Shown here in pieces: positions 6,922 through 12,986 of a DNA stretch of 12,986 nt. The number at the start of each line of letters is the position of its first letter. Within the stretch, counting starts at the first letter, position 1. The notes beneath the pieces are model-generated. The model was not told where the DNA came from. It made no database searches and worked only from the letters and a program-made list of their open reading frames with translations. Origin of the DNA: UBA7359 sp964523895 (lineage in GTDB: Bacteria > Pseudomonadota > Gammaproteobacteria > Eutrophobiales > Eutrophobiaceae). The stretch covers positions 1 to 12,986 of the forward strand of contig CAZGBJ010000042.1 of NCBI GenBank assembly GCA_964523895.1, given 5' to 3'. The translations under genes were made by a program, and so were the position numbers.

Positions 6922-7581
6922 ATGAAAAAAATAATTCTTATTTTTCTTATATTATCAAATTCAGTTGTCTATGCTGGAGTCTCTAATGAAGTTAAGAATC
7001 TTCAAACTCAATGGGCAAAAATCAAGTACAACACACCTGAAAAAGAACAGGAAAAGAAATTTGAGCAGCTTCTTGCAAAGGCAGAAAAATTGGTTATCAA
7101 ACATCCAGGTGATGTGGACACACTTATTTGGGAAGGCATTATTCGTTCAACTTATGCCGGCGCAAAAGGTGGACTAGGCGCTTTAAGTGAAGTAAAAAAA
7201 GCAAAAATATCCTTTGAACATGCACTTGAAATAAACCCCACTGCACTAAATGGTTCCGCTTACACCAGCTTGGGCTCACTCTATTATCAAGTACCTGGTT
7301 GGCCTCTCGGATTTGGTAATTCGGATAAAGCCGAAAAAATGTTAAAGAAAGGGCTTGGAACAAACCCTGATGGTTTAGATTCAAACTATTTCTATGGTGA
7401 TTTCCTCAAATCGGAGAAAAAATATACTGATGCATTGTTTGTATTTGAAAAAGCCTTGAAGGCTCCACCTCGTCTAAATAGGGAATTAGCTGATAAAGGT
7501 CGTAAAAAAGAAGTAGAATCCGCTATATTGGAAATAAAATCTTTACTTGAAGAAAAGAGCTCTAAACACAACTCTCTTTAA
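6922..7581 (+). CDS. Exported tetratricopeptide (TPR) repeat protein
   Basis: The 219-residue product begins with a clear signal peptide (KK, a hydrophobic stretch at 4-16, likely cleavage after VYA at about 18), so it should act in the periplasm. Helical repeats typical of TPR domains are seen at about 85-130 (a helix with FEHALEINPTALNGSAYTSLG) and 135-178 (KAEKMLKKGLGTNPDG, then YFYGDFLKSEKKYTDALFVFEKAL). The linker VPGWPLGFG (about 125-133) looks like a conserved family element. There is no lipobox cysteine. TPR domains hold protein partners together; here the partner could be the sensor kinase or the operon's transport components, but that is inferred. It lies between the enzyme cassette and the two-component genes, 9 bases before the response regulator. 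Confidence 0.75.
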   Translation: MKKIILIFLILSNSVVYAGVSNEVKNLQTQWAKIKYNTPEKEQEKKFEQLLAKAEKLVIKHPGDVDTLIWEGIIRSTYAGAKGGLGALSEVKKAKISFEHALEINPTALNGSAYTSLGSLYYQVPGWPLGFGNSDKAEKMLKKGLGTNPDGLDSNYFYGDFLKSEKKYTDALFVFEKALKAPPRLNRELADKGRKKEVESAILEIKSLLEEKSSKHNSL

Positions 7582-7590
7582 AATAGATGA

Positions 7591-8250
7591 ATGCATATAC
7601 TACTTGTTGAAGATGACGCACTTTTGGCCGATGGAATAATCAAGGCGCTTCAACGGGAAAGGTTCACTGTTAACCATGTCAAAGAAGGCAAAACTGCATT
7701 AAACCATATTAATGCAGAGCCTCCCGACATTCTCATTCTTGATCTGGGTCTTCCTGATATAGATGGTCTTGATGTCTTAAGAAAGTTGAGAAAAAAATCC
7801 TCGAAGTTACCTGTTTTAATTCTTACAGCCAGAGATATGTTGAATGATAAACTTTCAGGTTTGGATAGCGGAGCTGATGACTATATTACAAAACCATTTG
7901 AATCCAGGGAATTAGTTGCCAGACTGAGAGTACTGGAACGTAGGCTTGGTAATGTAAGTACGAATGAAATAATTATAAGAGATGTTAGCCTGAATACGGG
8001 TACCTTGCAGGTGTGTGTGAATAGTGAAATTCTAAAATTATCAAAACGTGAATATATGCTTCTTAAGGCTCTAATGGAAAGTGCAGGCGCTATTCTTACT
8101 AAAGAAAATCTGGAAGCAAAATTGTATAGTTGGGGTGAAGAAATATCGAGTAATGCGATTGAAGTACATATTCATAACCTGAGAAAAAAATTACCTTCTG
8201 ACTATATCCAAACTATTTATGGCATGGGCTATATAATAAAAAAGCAATGA
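7591..8250 (+). CDS. OmpR-family response regulator (PmrA/QseB/BqsR-like)
   Basis: The 219-residue protein has an N-terminal receiver domain (1-115) with the acidic pocket E7-D8-D9, phospho-acceptor D51 (LDLGLPD), T79 and K101 (KPF). A C-terminal winged-helix DNA-binding domain follows (about 125-219), with a recognition helix near SSNAIEVHIHNLRKKL (187-202). The overall sequence is of the PmrA/QseB/BqsR subgroup. Regulators of this group bind direct TTAAG repeats like those at 3135-3162, so it probably activates its own operon. Its stop overlaps the kinase start (ATGA), the usual arrangement of a cognate pair. The signal (Fe(II), Fe(III), cationic peptides or others) cannot be read from the regulator. 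Confidence 0.92.
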   Translation: MHILLVEDDALLADGIIKALQRERFTVNHVKEGKTALNHINAEPPDILILDLGLPDIDGLDVLRKLRKKSSKLPVLILTARDMLNDKLSGLDSGADDYITKPFESRELVARLRVLERRLGNVSTNEIIIRDVSLNTGTLQVCVNSEILKLSKREYMLLKALMESAGAILTKENLEAKLYSWGEEISSNAIEVHIHNLRKKLPSDYIQTIYGMGYIIKKQ

Positions 8251-9596
8251 ATTCTATAAGATCGTTTCTCATTGTCATTCTGATTTCAACTATAACACTT
8301 GTCAGTTTCTTAACGGCGTTACATGGTTATCGTGAGAGTATCAAAGAAGCACAACTGTTGTTTGAAGATCAATTACGCCAACAGGCTGACATACTCGGTA
8401 CTGTTCCAGTCCATAAAGATTCGGAAATAATCATTTCTGATCTTTCAAGTAAAAATGATGTTTCTAACAATGCGTTTCAAATATTCAATCAGGATAAAAA
8501 ACTGGTGATGCGTTCAACAAATGCGCCGGAGACACTCATCACAGGGCTTATACCAGGATTTTCAAATGCTAACTTCTCAGGTTATCGTTGGCATACTTTC
8601 GTGAAGTCAAACCAATCAAATTCAAACTGGATAATAGCGGCAGAGCGTGAAGACATACGCAATCAATTGGCTGATTCCATTATTATGGAATCAATATTTC
8701 CTATAGTCGTTTCAATTCCACTAACGGGAATTTTAGTCTGGTTTATTGTCAGTTTTGGTTTAAAACCGATTCATGAATTGGCAATGCAATTACGATCAAA
8801 AGAAGTATCTGATCTAACACCAATAAAAATTGAAACTATACCTGAAGAATTAACAATATTAGCGGCCTCTACCAATGATCTTTTACAGCGATTGGAACGC
8901 TCATTCTCAAGAGAAAAACGGTTTAATTCGGATGTTGCGCATGAACTTAGAACTCCTATTGCCGCACTGAAGATTCACTTACAAAATCTATTAGATGATC
9001 TGGAAAACCCACCTGATTCAGCAATCAAACTTGAACAAGGAGTACAACGAATTAATTATCTGGTTGAACAAATAATTCTCTTGAATCGAATGACGCCAGA
9101 TCACTATATGGCACAATTCACGAATATTGATCTATTCGATGTGACGCGTAGCGTAATAGAAGATATTCTGGATGAAATTAATTTAAAAAATCAGACACTC
9201 GAGCTTAATGGGGAAAAATGTGAAGTATTTGGTGATGCCTTTGCCGTTGGAACTATGATCAAAAATGTTTTACGTAATGCAAACAAATACACCCCCGAAA
9301 ATGGCAAAATAGTCATTCGTTTCAAAGAAAAAAAAGGACAATGTGTTTTACAGATTATGGATGATGGACCTGGAATACCAGTCACTGAATATGAACGTAT
9401 TTTTGAACGATTTTATCGGCTTGGTGGTGATAGACATGATTCTACAATTTTAGGTTGTGGTCTAGGACTATCTATCGTCCAATATATTGCTGAACTTCAT
9501 GAAGCAACTATAAATCTTGAACCATCTGAATTTGAATCTGGATTGCTATTCACTATTTCATTTCCAGAAAAAAAAATACCAACAGAATTTGCATAG
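8247..9596 (+). CDS. Sensor histidine kinase (PmrB/QseC/BqsS-like)
   Basis: This 449-residue membrane kinase is the partner of the preceding regulator. A first transmembrane helix (about 6-26) and a second (about 150-170) enclose a roughly 120-residue periplasmic sensor of the QseC/PmrB kind. HAMP-like linker sequence follows (about 171-222). The dimerisation helix carries the phospho-accepting H232 (DVAHELRTP). The ATP-binding domain shows the N box (NVLRNANKYTP, 340-350), G1 (DDGPGIP, 372-378), F box (FERFYR) and G2 with GCGLGLSIV (403-411). The periplasmic start contains RESIKEAQ (29-36), rich in acidic residues just outside the membrane. It is close to, but not identical with, the RExxE motif proposed for iron sensing in BqsS. 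The sensed ligand is not known. Confidence 0.9.
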   Translation: MNSIRSFLIVILISTITLVSFLTALHGYRESIKEAQLLFEDQLRQQADILGTVPVHKDSEIIISDLSSKNDVSNNAFQIFNQDKKLVMRSTNAPETLITGLIPGFSNANFSGYRWHTFVKSNQSNSNWIIAAEREDIRNQLADSIIMESIFPIVVSIPLTGILVWFIVSFGLKPIHELAMQLRSKEVSDLTPIKIETIPEELTILAASTNDLLQRLERSFSREKRFNSDVAHELRTPIAALKIHLQNLLDDLENPPDSAIKLEQGVQRINYLVEQIILLNRMTPDHYMAQFTNIDLFDVTRSVIEDILDEINLKNQTLELNGEKCEVFGDAFAVGTMIKNVLRNANKYTPENGKIVIRFKEKKGQCVLQIMDDGPGIPVTEYERIFERFYRLGGDRHDSTILGCGLGLSIVQYIAELHEATINLEPSEFESGLLFTISFPEKKIPTEFA

Positions 9597-9603
9597 AAAA
9601 ATC

Positions 9604-9963
9604 ATGCAGCCATTAAGTCTAATAAAAGCACCAAATAAATATGCTACTTCTGTAATAATTTTATTGCTGAGTCTTAGTGTTCAGGCAGTATTCGCAGATA
9701 CCCCTGTGTACGAGATCCGAATCAAGGATCATCTCTTTCAGCCTTCCAGACTAGAGATTCCTGCCAACACAAAAGTAAAATTACTCATACTGAACGAAGA
9801 CAATACACCAGAAGAATTTGAAAGTTACGAACTAAACCGTGAAAAAGTCATCATGGGTCATAGTAAGGGGATTATATTTATAGGCCCACTTAAACTGGGT
9901 AGCTATCCTTTCTTTGGTGAATTTAATCCTCTCACTGCTCAAGGCAGTGTGGAAGTAAAATAG
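9604..9963 (+). CDS. Exported cupredoxin-like domain protein of an FTR1 iron-uptake module
   Basis: The start at 9604 gives 119 residues with a good signal peptide (hydrophobic 16-28, cleavage after VFA at about 31). A longer reading from 9517 lies inside the kinase gene and would bury the signal. The mature part is a small beta domain of the cupredoxin_1 type: FQPSRLEIPANTKVKLLILNED, EEFESYELNREKV, IGPLKLGSYPFFGEFNP and TAQG. It contains no cysteine, so it lacks a classic blue-copper site; H43, M84, H86 and the acidic EEFES cluster are possible metal ligands. Such proteins accompany FTR1 permeases (for example in FtrABCD-type systems), where they are thought to handle copper or iron in the periplasm. 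The FTR1 gene follows one base after the stop. Confidence 0.82.
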   Translation: MQPLSLIKAPNKYATSVIILLLSLSVQAVFADTPVYEIRIKDHLFQPSRLEIPANTKVKLLILNEDNTPEEFESYELNREKVIMGHSKGIIFIGPLKLGSYPFFGEFNPLTAQGSVEVK

Positions 9964-9964
9964 C

Positions 9965-10762
9965 ATGCTAGTTACCGTCATCATTTTCCTGCGAGAAGCT
10001 CTTGAAGCTGCTTTGATACTCAGTGTCTTGCTTGCTATTTCCTATCAACTTATTCATTCCAGAAAATGGATATTGCCAGCATTATGGATTGGTTTAGTTG
10101 GTGGTGGCGTAACTGCGAATTATCTTGGTGAAATATCCAACCTGTTTGAAGGCGCTGGTCAAGAAGTCATAAATGCAAGCTTCCTGTTAAGTATGGTGAT
10201 ATTGATTAATATCGTTTGCCTCTGGCTTTCCCGTTTTTTATTTCAAATTCAAGCTTGCCCAGATTTTCTGTTGGCAAAATACATCAAATTTATATTCATC
10301 ACTTATGTCGCTATTGCGATCACACATGAAGGTTCAGAGCTTGTTATTTACAGTTATTCATACAGTCTGGCACATAACAATATCCTGCAATTAATAGTTG
10401 GCAGCAGTCTGGGACTTGGTATTGGAGCTAGTCTTGGTGCGATTATATATTATCTGTTGATAGGACTTCAGAAACAAACATTGATAAAAGTTTCAATTTG
10501 TATATTGATGCTTATCGCAGCAGGAATGGCATCACAGGCGATATTATATTTAATTCAAGCTGGTTGGGTACCATCACAATCACCACTTTGGGATACTTCA
10601 GGTTTTATTCCAGAAAGATCACTTGCCGGACAGTTGCTTTATGCCTTGATGGGATATGAAGCCACGCCCAGCCTGATACAAGTATCGTCTTACTTTGCAG
10701 TCATTGCTTACTATATTCTATCTATCTTTATATACATAAAATACATGAGTCCGAAAGATTGA
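9965..10762 (+). CDS. FTR1-family iron permease
   Basis: The 265-residue, seven-helix inner-membrane protein belongs to the FTR1/EfeU family of high-affinity iron permeases. The first iron-binding motif R10-E-A-L-E14 is intact at the start of helix 1. The second motif, normally REGLE, reads H121-E-G-S-E125, so the Arg is replaced by His while both Glu are kept. The C-terminal part (IAAGMASQAIL at 184-194, GYEATPSL at 230-237) aligns with E. coli EfeU. The partner proteins EfeO, EfeB, P19 and a ferredoxin are not encoded in the window; only the cupredoxin-like protein is adjacent. Import of Fe(III) or Fe(II) with a copper- or cupredoxin-assisted oxidation step is inferred from the family. Confidence 0.88.
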   Translation: MLVTVIIFLREALEAALILSVLLAISYQLIHSRKWILPALWIGLVGGGVTANYLGEISNLFEGAGQEVINASFLLSMVILINIVCLWLSRFLFQIQACPDFLLAKYIKFIFITYVAIAITHEGSELVIYSYSYSLAHNNILQLIVGSSLGLGIGASLGAIIYYLLIGLQKQTLIKVSICILMLIAAGMASQAILYLIQAGWVPSQSPLWDTSGFIPERSLAGQLLYALMGYEATPSLIQVSSYFAVIAYYILSIFIYIKYMSPKD

Positions 10763-10769
10763 AATCATT

Positions 10770-11468
10770 ATGAATAATATTAAATATTTTATTATTTTGT
10801 TCTTTATCGGTTTTTGTGAACCCGTCTTGGCCGAAATAGACAAGATTTATCACCCCTATGTTGAAGGTCATAAATCAGAAATCGAATACCGTGCACTGTA
10901 TAAAAATGATAGTAGTTCTGTCAGTGATGGGACTCAATTTCATCGTTGGGCCTTTGGCCATGCCGTGACTGATCGACTCTCTGTGGAGACCTATGTCATT
11001 GGTAAAAATCTGCCTGCCAGCAGTTTTTCAATTGATGCTTATGAGCTGGAAGTAAAATATCAACTTACAGAACAAGGCGAGTTTTGGTCTGATTGGGGCT
11101 TATTGTTCGAATTTGAAAGAGATACAGAAATAAATAAATGGGAAACTGGTCTTGGTGTTTTATGGGAAAAGGAATGGGGTAATATTATTACTACGGCAAA
11201 TTTTTTTATCGATTATGAACTTGGCTCTGGTGTTAATGAAGAATTTGAAACAGCTTTTCATAGTCAGATAAAATATCGATGGTCGCGTTATTTTGAGCCG
11301 GCAATAGAGTTATACATGGATGAAGAAACACGTGGCTTAGGACCGGTTTTCCTTGGCACACAGAAATTAGGCGTTAACAAACTAAAATGGGAATTGGGAT
11401 TTATCTTTGGCTTCAATGATGAAACGGCAAATCAGAATTTACGATTTCTTCTGGACTATGAATTCTAA
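10770..11468 (+). CDS. Outer-membrane beta-barrel-like protein, last gene of the iron operon
   Basis: The 232-residue protein has a signal peptide (hydrophobic 5-18, cleavage after VLA at about 21) and then alternating polar/aromatic strands, for example about 36-50, 84-98, 103-117, 125-138 and 206-232. It ends in Leu-Asp-Tyr-Glu-Phe, the terminal Phe expected of an outer-membrane barrel. It is rich in Glu, Asp, Trp and Tyr. It follows the FTR1 gene by 7 bases and could be the outer-membrane entry step for the iron system, but I do not recognise the family and the ligand is unknown. No clear terminator hairpin follows. Confidence 0.65.
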   Translation: MNNIKYFIILFFIGFCEPVLAEIDKIYHPYVEGHKSEIEYRALYKNDSSSVSDGTQFHRWAFGHAVTDRLSVETYVIGKNLPASSFSIDAYELEVKYQLTEQGEFWSDWGLLFEFERDTEINKWETGLGVLWEKEWGNIITTANFFIDYELGSGVNEEFETAFHSQIKYRWSRYFEPAIELYMDEETRGLGPVFLGTQKLGVNKLKWELGFIFGFNDETANQNLRFLLDYEF

Positions 11469-11514
11469 AAATAGTGGCTTCATCAAATTAAATCAAAAAT
11501 ATGACAAACCAGTC

Positions 11515-11542
11515 TTGATATATATTTATACAGCCCTATATA
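11515..11542 (+). promoter_or_regulatory. Possible sigma-70 promoter for the small exported protein
   Basis: TTGATA (11515-11520), a 16-bp spacer and TATATA (11537-11542) make the best promoter-like pair in the 198-base gap after the iron operon. The start would lie near 11549, leaving a leader of about 118 bases. That leader contains a perfect inverted repeat, TAAATG...CATTTA (11623-11628 and 11635-11640). The region is very AT-rich, so chance matches are likely. Confidence 0.4.
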
Positions 11543-11666
11543 TGTACTCATAAACTATAAGCTTACTATCTCATTCATATAGGTCTGAAATTGAACTATT
11601 TAAACAATAGGCCTGTCATAATTAAATGTTTAATCATTTATATATTTATGTAATACAAAAAACAGA

Positions 11667-11957
11667 ATGTTAAAAAGTATTTCATCATCTTCAATTATTA
11701 TCCTGTTGTTATTTATAACAGCAGAAAGTAATACCTCTGTATTAACCGAGAAAAGTCATTTGTTAAATGACTTGATTTCTTCTATTGATATTTCACAGGA
11801 TGAATCTAACATTAGTTTTGATGAGAAATCATATCATCATAATGAGAATCCTGTTGCTAACGACATAAAATTATTTGCAAACCACAACAACAATTACTTA
11901 AGTTTTACAACTCACCCTCCTCGCTATACTGCACCACGTTCTCCTCCAGAAAATTAG
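11667..11957 (+). CDS. Small exported protein of unknown function
   Basis: The 96-residue product starts with a short hydrophobic segment (about 10-18, then TAESN), a probable signal peptide. The mature part is polar and acidic, with H57-H58, H73 and H83, and ends in a basic, proline-rich tail (PPRYTAPRSPPEN, 84-96). There is no cysteine. I do not recognise a named family. Small His-containing periplasmic proteins with a Pro/Arg tail are often found near heavy-metal transport genes, so metal binding is one possibility, but this is weak. No strong Shine-Dalgarno is present. Base composition matches the neighbourhood, and gene status rests on the signal peptide and ORF length. Confidence 0.5.
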   Translation: MLKSISSSSIIILLLFITAESNTSVLTEKSHLLNDLISSIDISQDESNISFDEKSYHHNENPVANDIKLFANHNNNYLSFTTHPPRYTAPRSPPEN

Positions 11958-11976
11958 ATTTATTAAATGTTGTCCA

Positions 11977-11994
11977 CTGCTTTTAATTGAGCAG
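11977..11994 (+). terminator. Weak stem-loop after the small exported protein gene
   Basis: CTGCT (11977-11981) pairs with AGCAG (11990-11994) around an 8-base AT loop and is followed by CTATTTTA. The stem is short and the T-run interrupted. It may be a weak terminator or a leader structure for the hibernation factor, whose ATG is 31 bases downstream. Confidence 0.25.
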
Positions 11995-12025
11995 CTATTT
12001 TAATTATTCTAATTGGAGAGAATTC

Positions 12026-12418
12026 ATGATCAAACGAATTTCTTATAGAAATATGCATGTTAATGACGCGCTAAAAAAATTAGTTCAAAAAAAAATGAGT
12101 AGTATTTCAAAATATAATTTAGGTTCAATACAAATAGATGCCGTTGTTCAAAAAAATAAACACTTTTTACAATCAGAAGATAAATTTAATTGTCATTTAT
12201 CTGTCGCCGATGATTATGGCTTTACAGCTAATATTAACAATAAAGGTAACTCGCCAGGAAAAGCCGTCGAAGATGCATTTAACAGATTGAGAAAAGCAAT
12301 CAAACGCCATCATAGAAAATTGTACGATGGCCGGAGAAAAATGTTTAAAAGACCAATTAATAAATCGATGTCGGGTTCGTTGGTGTGTTATAAAGAAGAT
12401 GGTTTATCATTTAATTAG
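12026..12418 (+). CDS. HPF/RaiA family ribosome hibernation factor
   Basis: From the ATG at 12026, preceded by GGAG (12015-12018), the product has 130 residues. A frame-compatible ATG at 11987 has no ribosome site and overlaps the stem-loop, so it is not chosen. Residues 1-100 match the S30AE/sigma-54 modulation domain: N-terminal IKRISYRNMHVNDALKKLVQKKM, a central beta region with FNCHLSVADDYGFTANI, and the helix AVEDAFNRLRKAIKRHHRKL rich in basic residues for rRNA contact. This family binds the 30S subunit and inactivates ribosomes in stationary phase or stress. The tail after about residue 105 is not the long dimerisation domain of long HPF, so it is a short form with a modest extension. 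The stress-protein fragment downstream fits a stress locus. Confidence 0.85.
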   Translation: MIKRISYRNMHVNDALKKLVQKKMSSISKYNLGSIQIDAVVQKNKHFLQSEDKFNCHLSVADDYGFTANINNKGNSPGKAVEDAFNRLRKAIKRHHRKLYDGRRKMFKRPINKSMSGSLVCYKEDGLSFN

Positions 12419-12428
12419 AGAGCATTCA

Positions 12429-12457
12429 TTGACTTGTTTTAGGCTATATAATATAGC
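12429..12457 (+). promoter_or_regulatory. Promoter-like element overlapping a palindrome
   Basis: TTGACT (12429-12434), a 17-bp spacer and TATAGC (12452-12457) could form a promoter. The -10 lies in an imperfectly centred palindrome, GCTATAT-A-ATATAGC (12443-12457). A perfect TATAAT lies inside the same palindrome but is too close to TTGACT. It could serve the downstream Usp/Pap fragment gene. Confidence 0.35.
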
Positions 12458-12542
12458 GAGCAGAATAATGGTAATGTTTGATTCTAAAAGGATCTCATAT
12501 TTTAATAAAAAATCTTATTGATTTGAGAGAGTTTGAAGTATT

Positions 12543-12565
12543 CAATAATAATTATTGTCTATAAT
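12543..12565 (+). promoter_or_regulatory. Palindrome next to a consensus -10 before the Usp-like gene
   Basis: CAATAAT-A-ATTATTG (12543-12557) is a 7-bp-arm palindrome immediately before TATAAT (12560-12565), 52 bases upstream of the ATG at 12618. A matching -35 at normal spacing is poor, which suggests an activator or an alternative factor. Palindrome plus -10 is a plausible operator-promoter arrangement. AT richness makes chance occurrence possible. Confidence 0.35.
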
Positions 12566-12617
12566 TCAATTACTTTTTAAAAATAGGGATGAATAACATT
12601 ATGAACAGGAGCAAAGA

Positions 12618-12947
12618 ATGAGTACTAAGCTACTTGTCGCGCTACACCCCGGGTTTATAGATACCCCAGCCGTTGAACGTGCCTATGCATTGGCTAGTGC
12701 ACTCAATATCGAGATTATGCTTTATAGCGTAGTTTACGATGAATATATTCCCAATCTAAATATTAAAGAAGATGAAGTACAAAAGATCACAGAGGAAGAC
12801 TGGAGAAACCGTGAAAAGTGGGATGATTATAAAGCGGCAATCAACGATATGGTATCGCACACAAGTACCGAATACGCACCCTGGACTCTGATTCCTGGAA
12901 ATGATAAAAAATATGCACGAGTAGAAATATTAAGAGACTGTAACTAA
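12618..12947 (+). CDS. Chimeric ORF: universal stress protein start joined to Pap-type PPK2 end
   Basis: The 109-residue ORF has a good Shine-Dalgarno (AGGAG, 12607-12611). Residues 1 to about 45 (LLVALHPGFIDTPAVERAYA, then EIMLYSVVYDEY) look like the first strand-helix-strand of a UspA domain. Residues about 57-106 (ITEEDWRNREKWDDY, HTSTEYAPWTLI, NDKKYARVEILR) look like the C-terminal end of a polyphosphate:AMP phosphotransferase/PPK2 protein. The Walker motifs and lid of the kinase, and the rest of the Usp fold, are absent, so neither activity is expected. The simplest reading is a remnant produced by deletion between two stress genes that happened to stay in frame. A misassembly would look the same. 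The C-terminus stops slightly early (RDCN). Confidence 0.65.
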   Translation: MSTKLLVALHPGFIDTPAVERAYALASALNIEIMLYSVVYDEYIPNLNIKEDEVQKITEEDWRNREKWDDYKAAINDMVSHTSTEYAPWTLIPGNDKKYARVEILRDCN

Positions 12948-12967
12948 AACTGTGTAACTGTTTATTA

Positions 12968-12985
12968 TTACCCTAAACTGGGTAA
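12968..12985 (+). terminator. Stem-loop at the window end
   Basis: TTACCC (12968-12973) and GGGTAA (12980-12985) pair perfectly around a 6-base loop, 20 bases after the stop of the chimeric ORF. Any following T-run lies beyond the window, so whether this is a terminator or the edge of another repeat cannot be decided. Confidence 0.35.
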
Positions 12986-12986
12986 A

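Noticed and set aside
7139..7384. A - strand open frame opposite the TPR gene
   Set aside because: Its composition is that of a reverse-strand shadow and it has no ribosome site or recognisable domain.
9517..9603. Longer start of the cupredoxin-like protein inside the kinase gene
   Set aside because: The added 29 residues would precede and spoil the signal peptide; the ATG at 9604 places the signal correctly, 7 bases after the kinase stop.
11987..12025. Upstream ATG for the hibernation factor giving 143 residues
   Set aside because: No ribosome site precedes it, the extra residues do not fit the family, and GGAG sits properly before the ATG at 12026.
12601..12621. Six-codon mini-ORF (ATG at 12601) overlapping the start of the chimeric ORF
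   Set aside because: It contains the Shine-Dalgarno of the chimeric ORF and has no site of its own; a leader-peptide role cannot be supported.

Overview
The window is AT-rich and tightly packed, and every supported gene lies on the + strand. The gene set includes a DauA-like SulP permease, outer-membrane barrels ending in aromatic residues, an OmpR-type two-component system of the PmrA/QseB/BqsR kind, a thermostable-hemolysin family protein and an HPF. Together these point to a low-GC, Gram-negative proteobacterium, most likely a gammaproteobacterium. I cannot name a genus. No stretch longer than 300 bases lacks a gene. I found no tRNA, rRNA, CRISPR array or insertion sequence.

Layout. (1) Positions 1-116 are the tail of an outer-membrane protein. 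(2) Positions 259-3106 hold a SulP anion/dicarboxylate permease with a STAS domain, overlapped by a membrane-anchored M19 dipeptidase. (3) The short gap 3107-3209 carries three TTAAG half-sites at exact 11-bp spacing, a -10-like TATAAG, and a 7-bp hairpin covering the ribosome binding site of the next gene. (4) Positions 3210-11468 are ten genes joined by overlaps or gaps of at most 20 bases, which look like one operon. They encode a thermostable-hemolysin (GNAT/AHL-synthase-like) protein, an acyl-adenylating ligase, a TenA/heme-oxygenase-fold protein with diiron-oxidase residues, a short-chain dehydrogenase, an exported TPR protein, a response regulator, a sensor kinase, an exported cupredoxin-like protein, an FTR1-type iron permease and an outer-membrane barrel-like protein. 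(5) Positions 11469-12986 hold a small exported protein of unknown function, an HPF/RaiA ribosome hibernation factor, and a short ORF joining the start of a universal stress protein to the end of a Pap-type polyphosphate kinase 2.

How the genes may work together (inference). The 11-bp direct repeat matches the target known for PmrA-type regulators and the TTAAG-N6-TTAAG target of the Fe(II)-responsive BqsR of Pseudomonas aeruginosa. The operon encodes a regulator of that type, so autoregulation is likely. It also carries an FTR1/cupredoxin iron-uptake module and a four-enzyme cassette able in principle to activate, transfer, oxidise and reduce an acyl or amino-acid substrate. The most interesting hypothesis is therefore a metal- or envelope-stress-responsive operon that couples iron acquisition to synthesis of a small, possibly lipid-derived, product of unknown structure. 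No single gene here is of a new family; the combination is what deserves attention.
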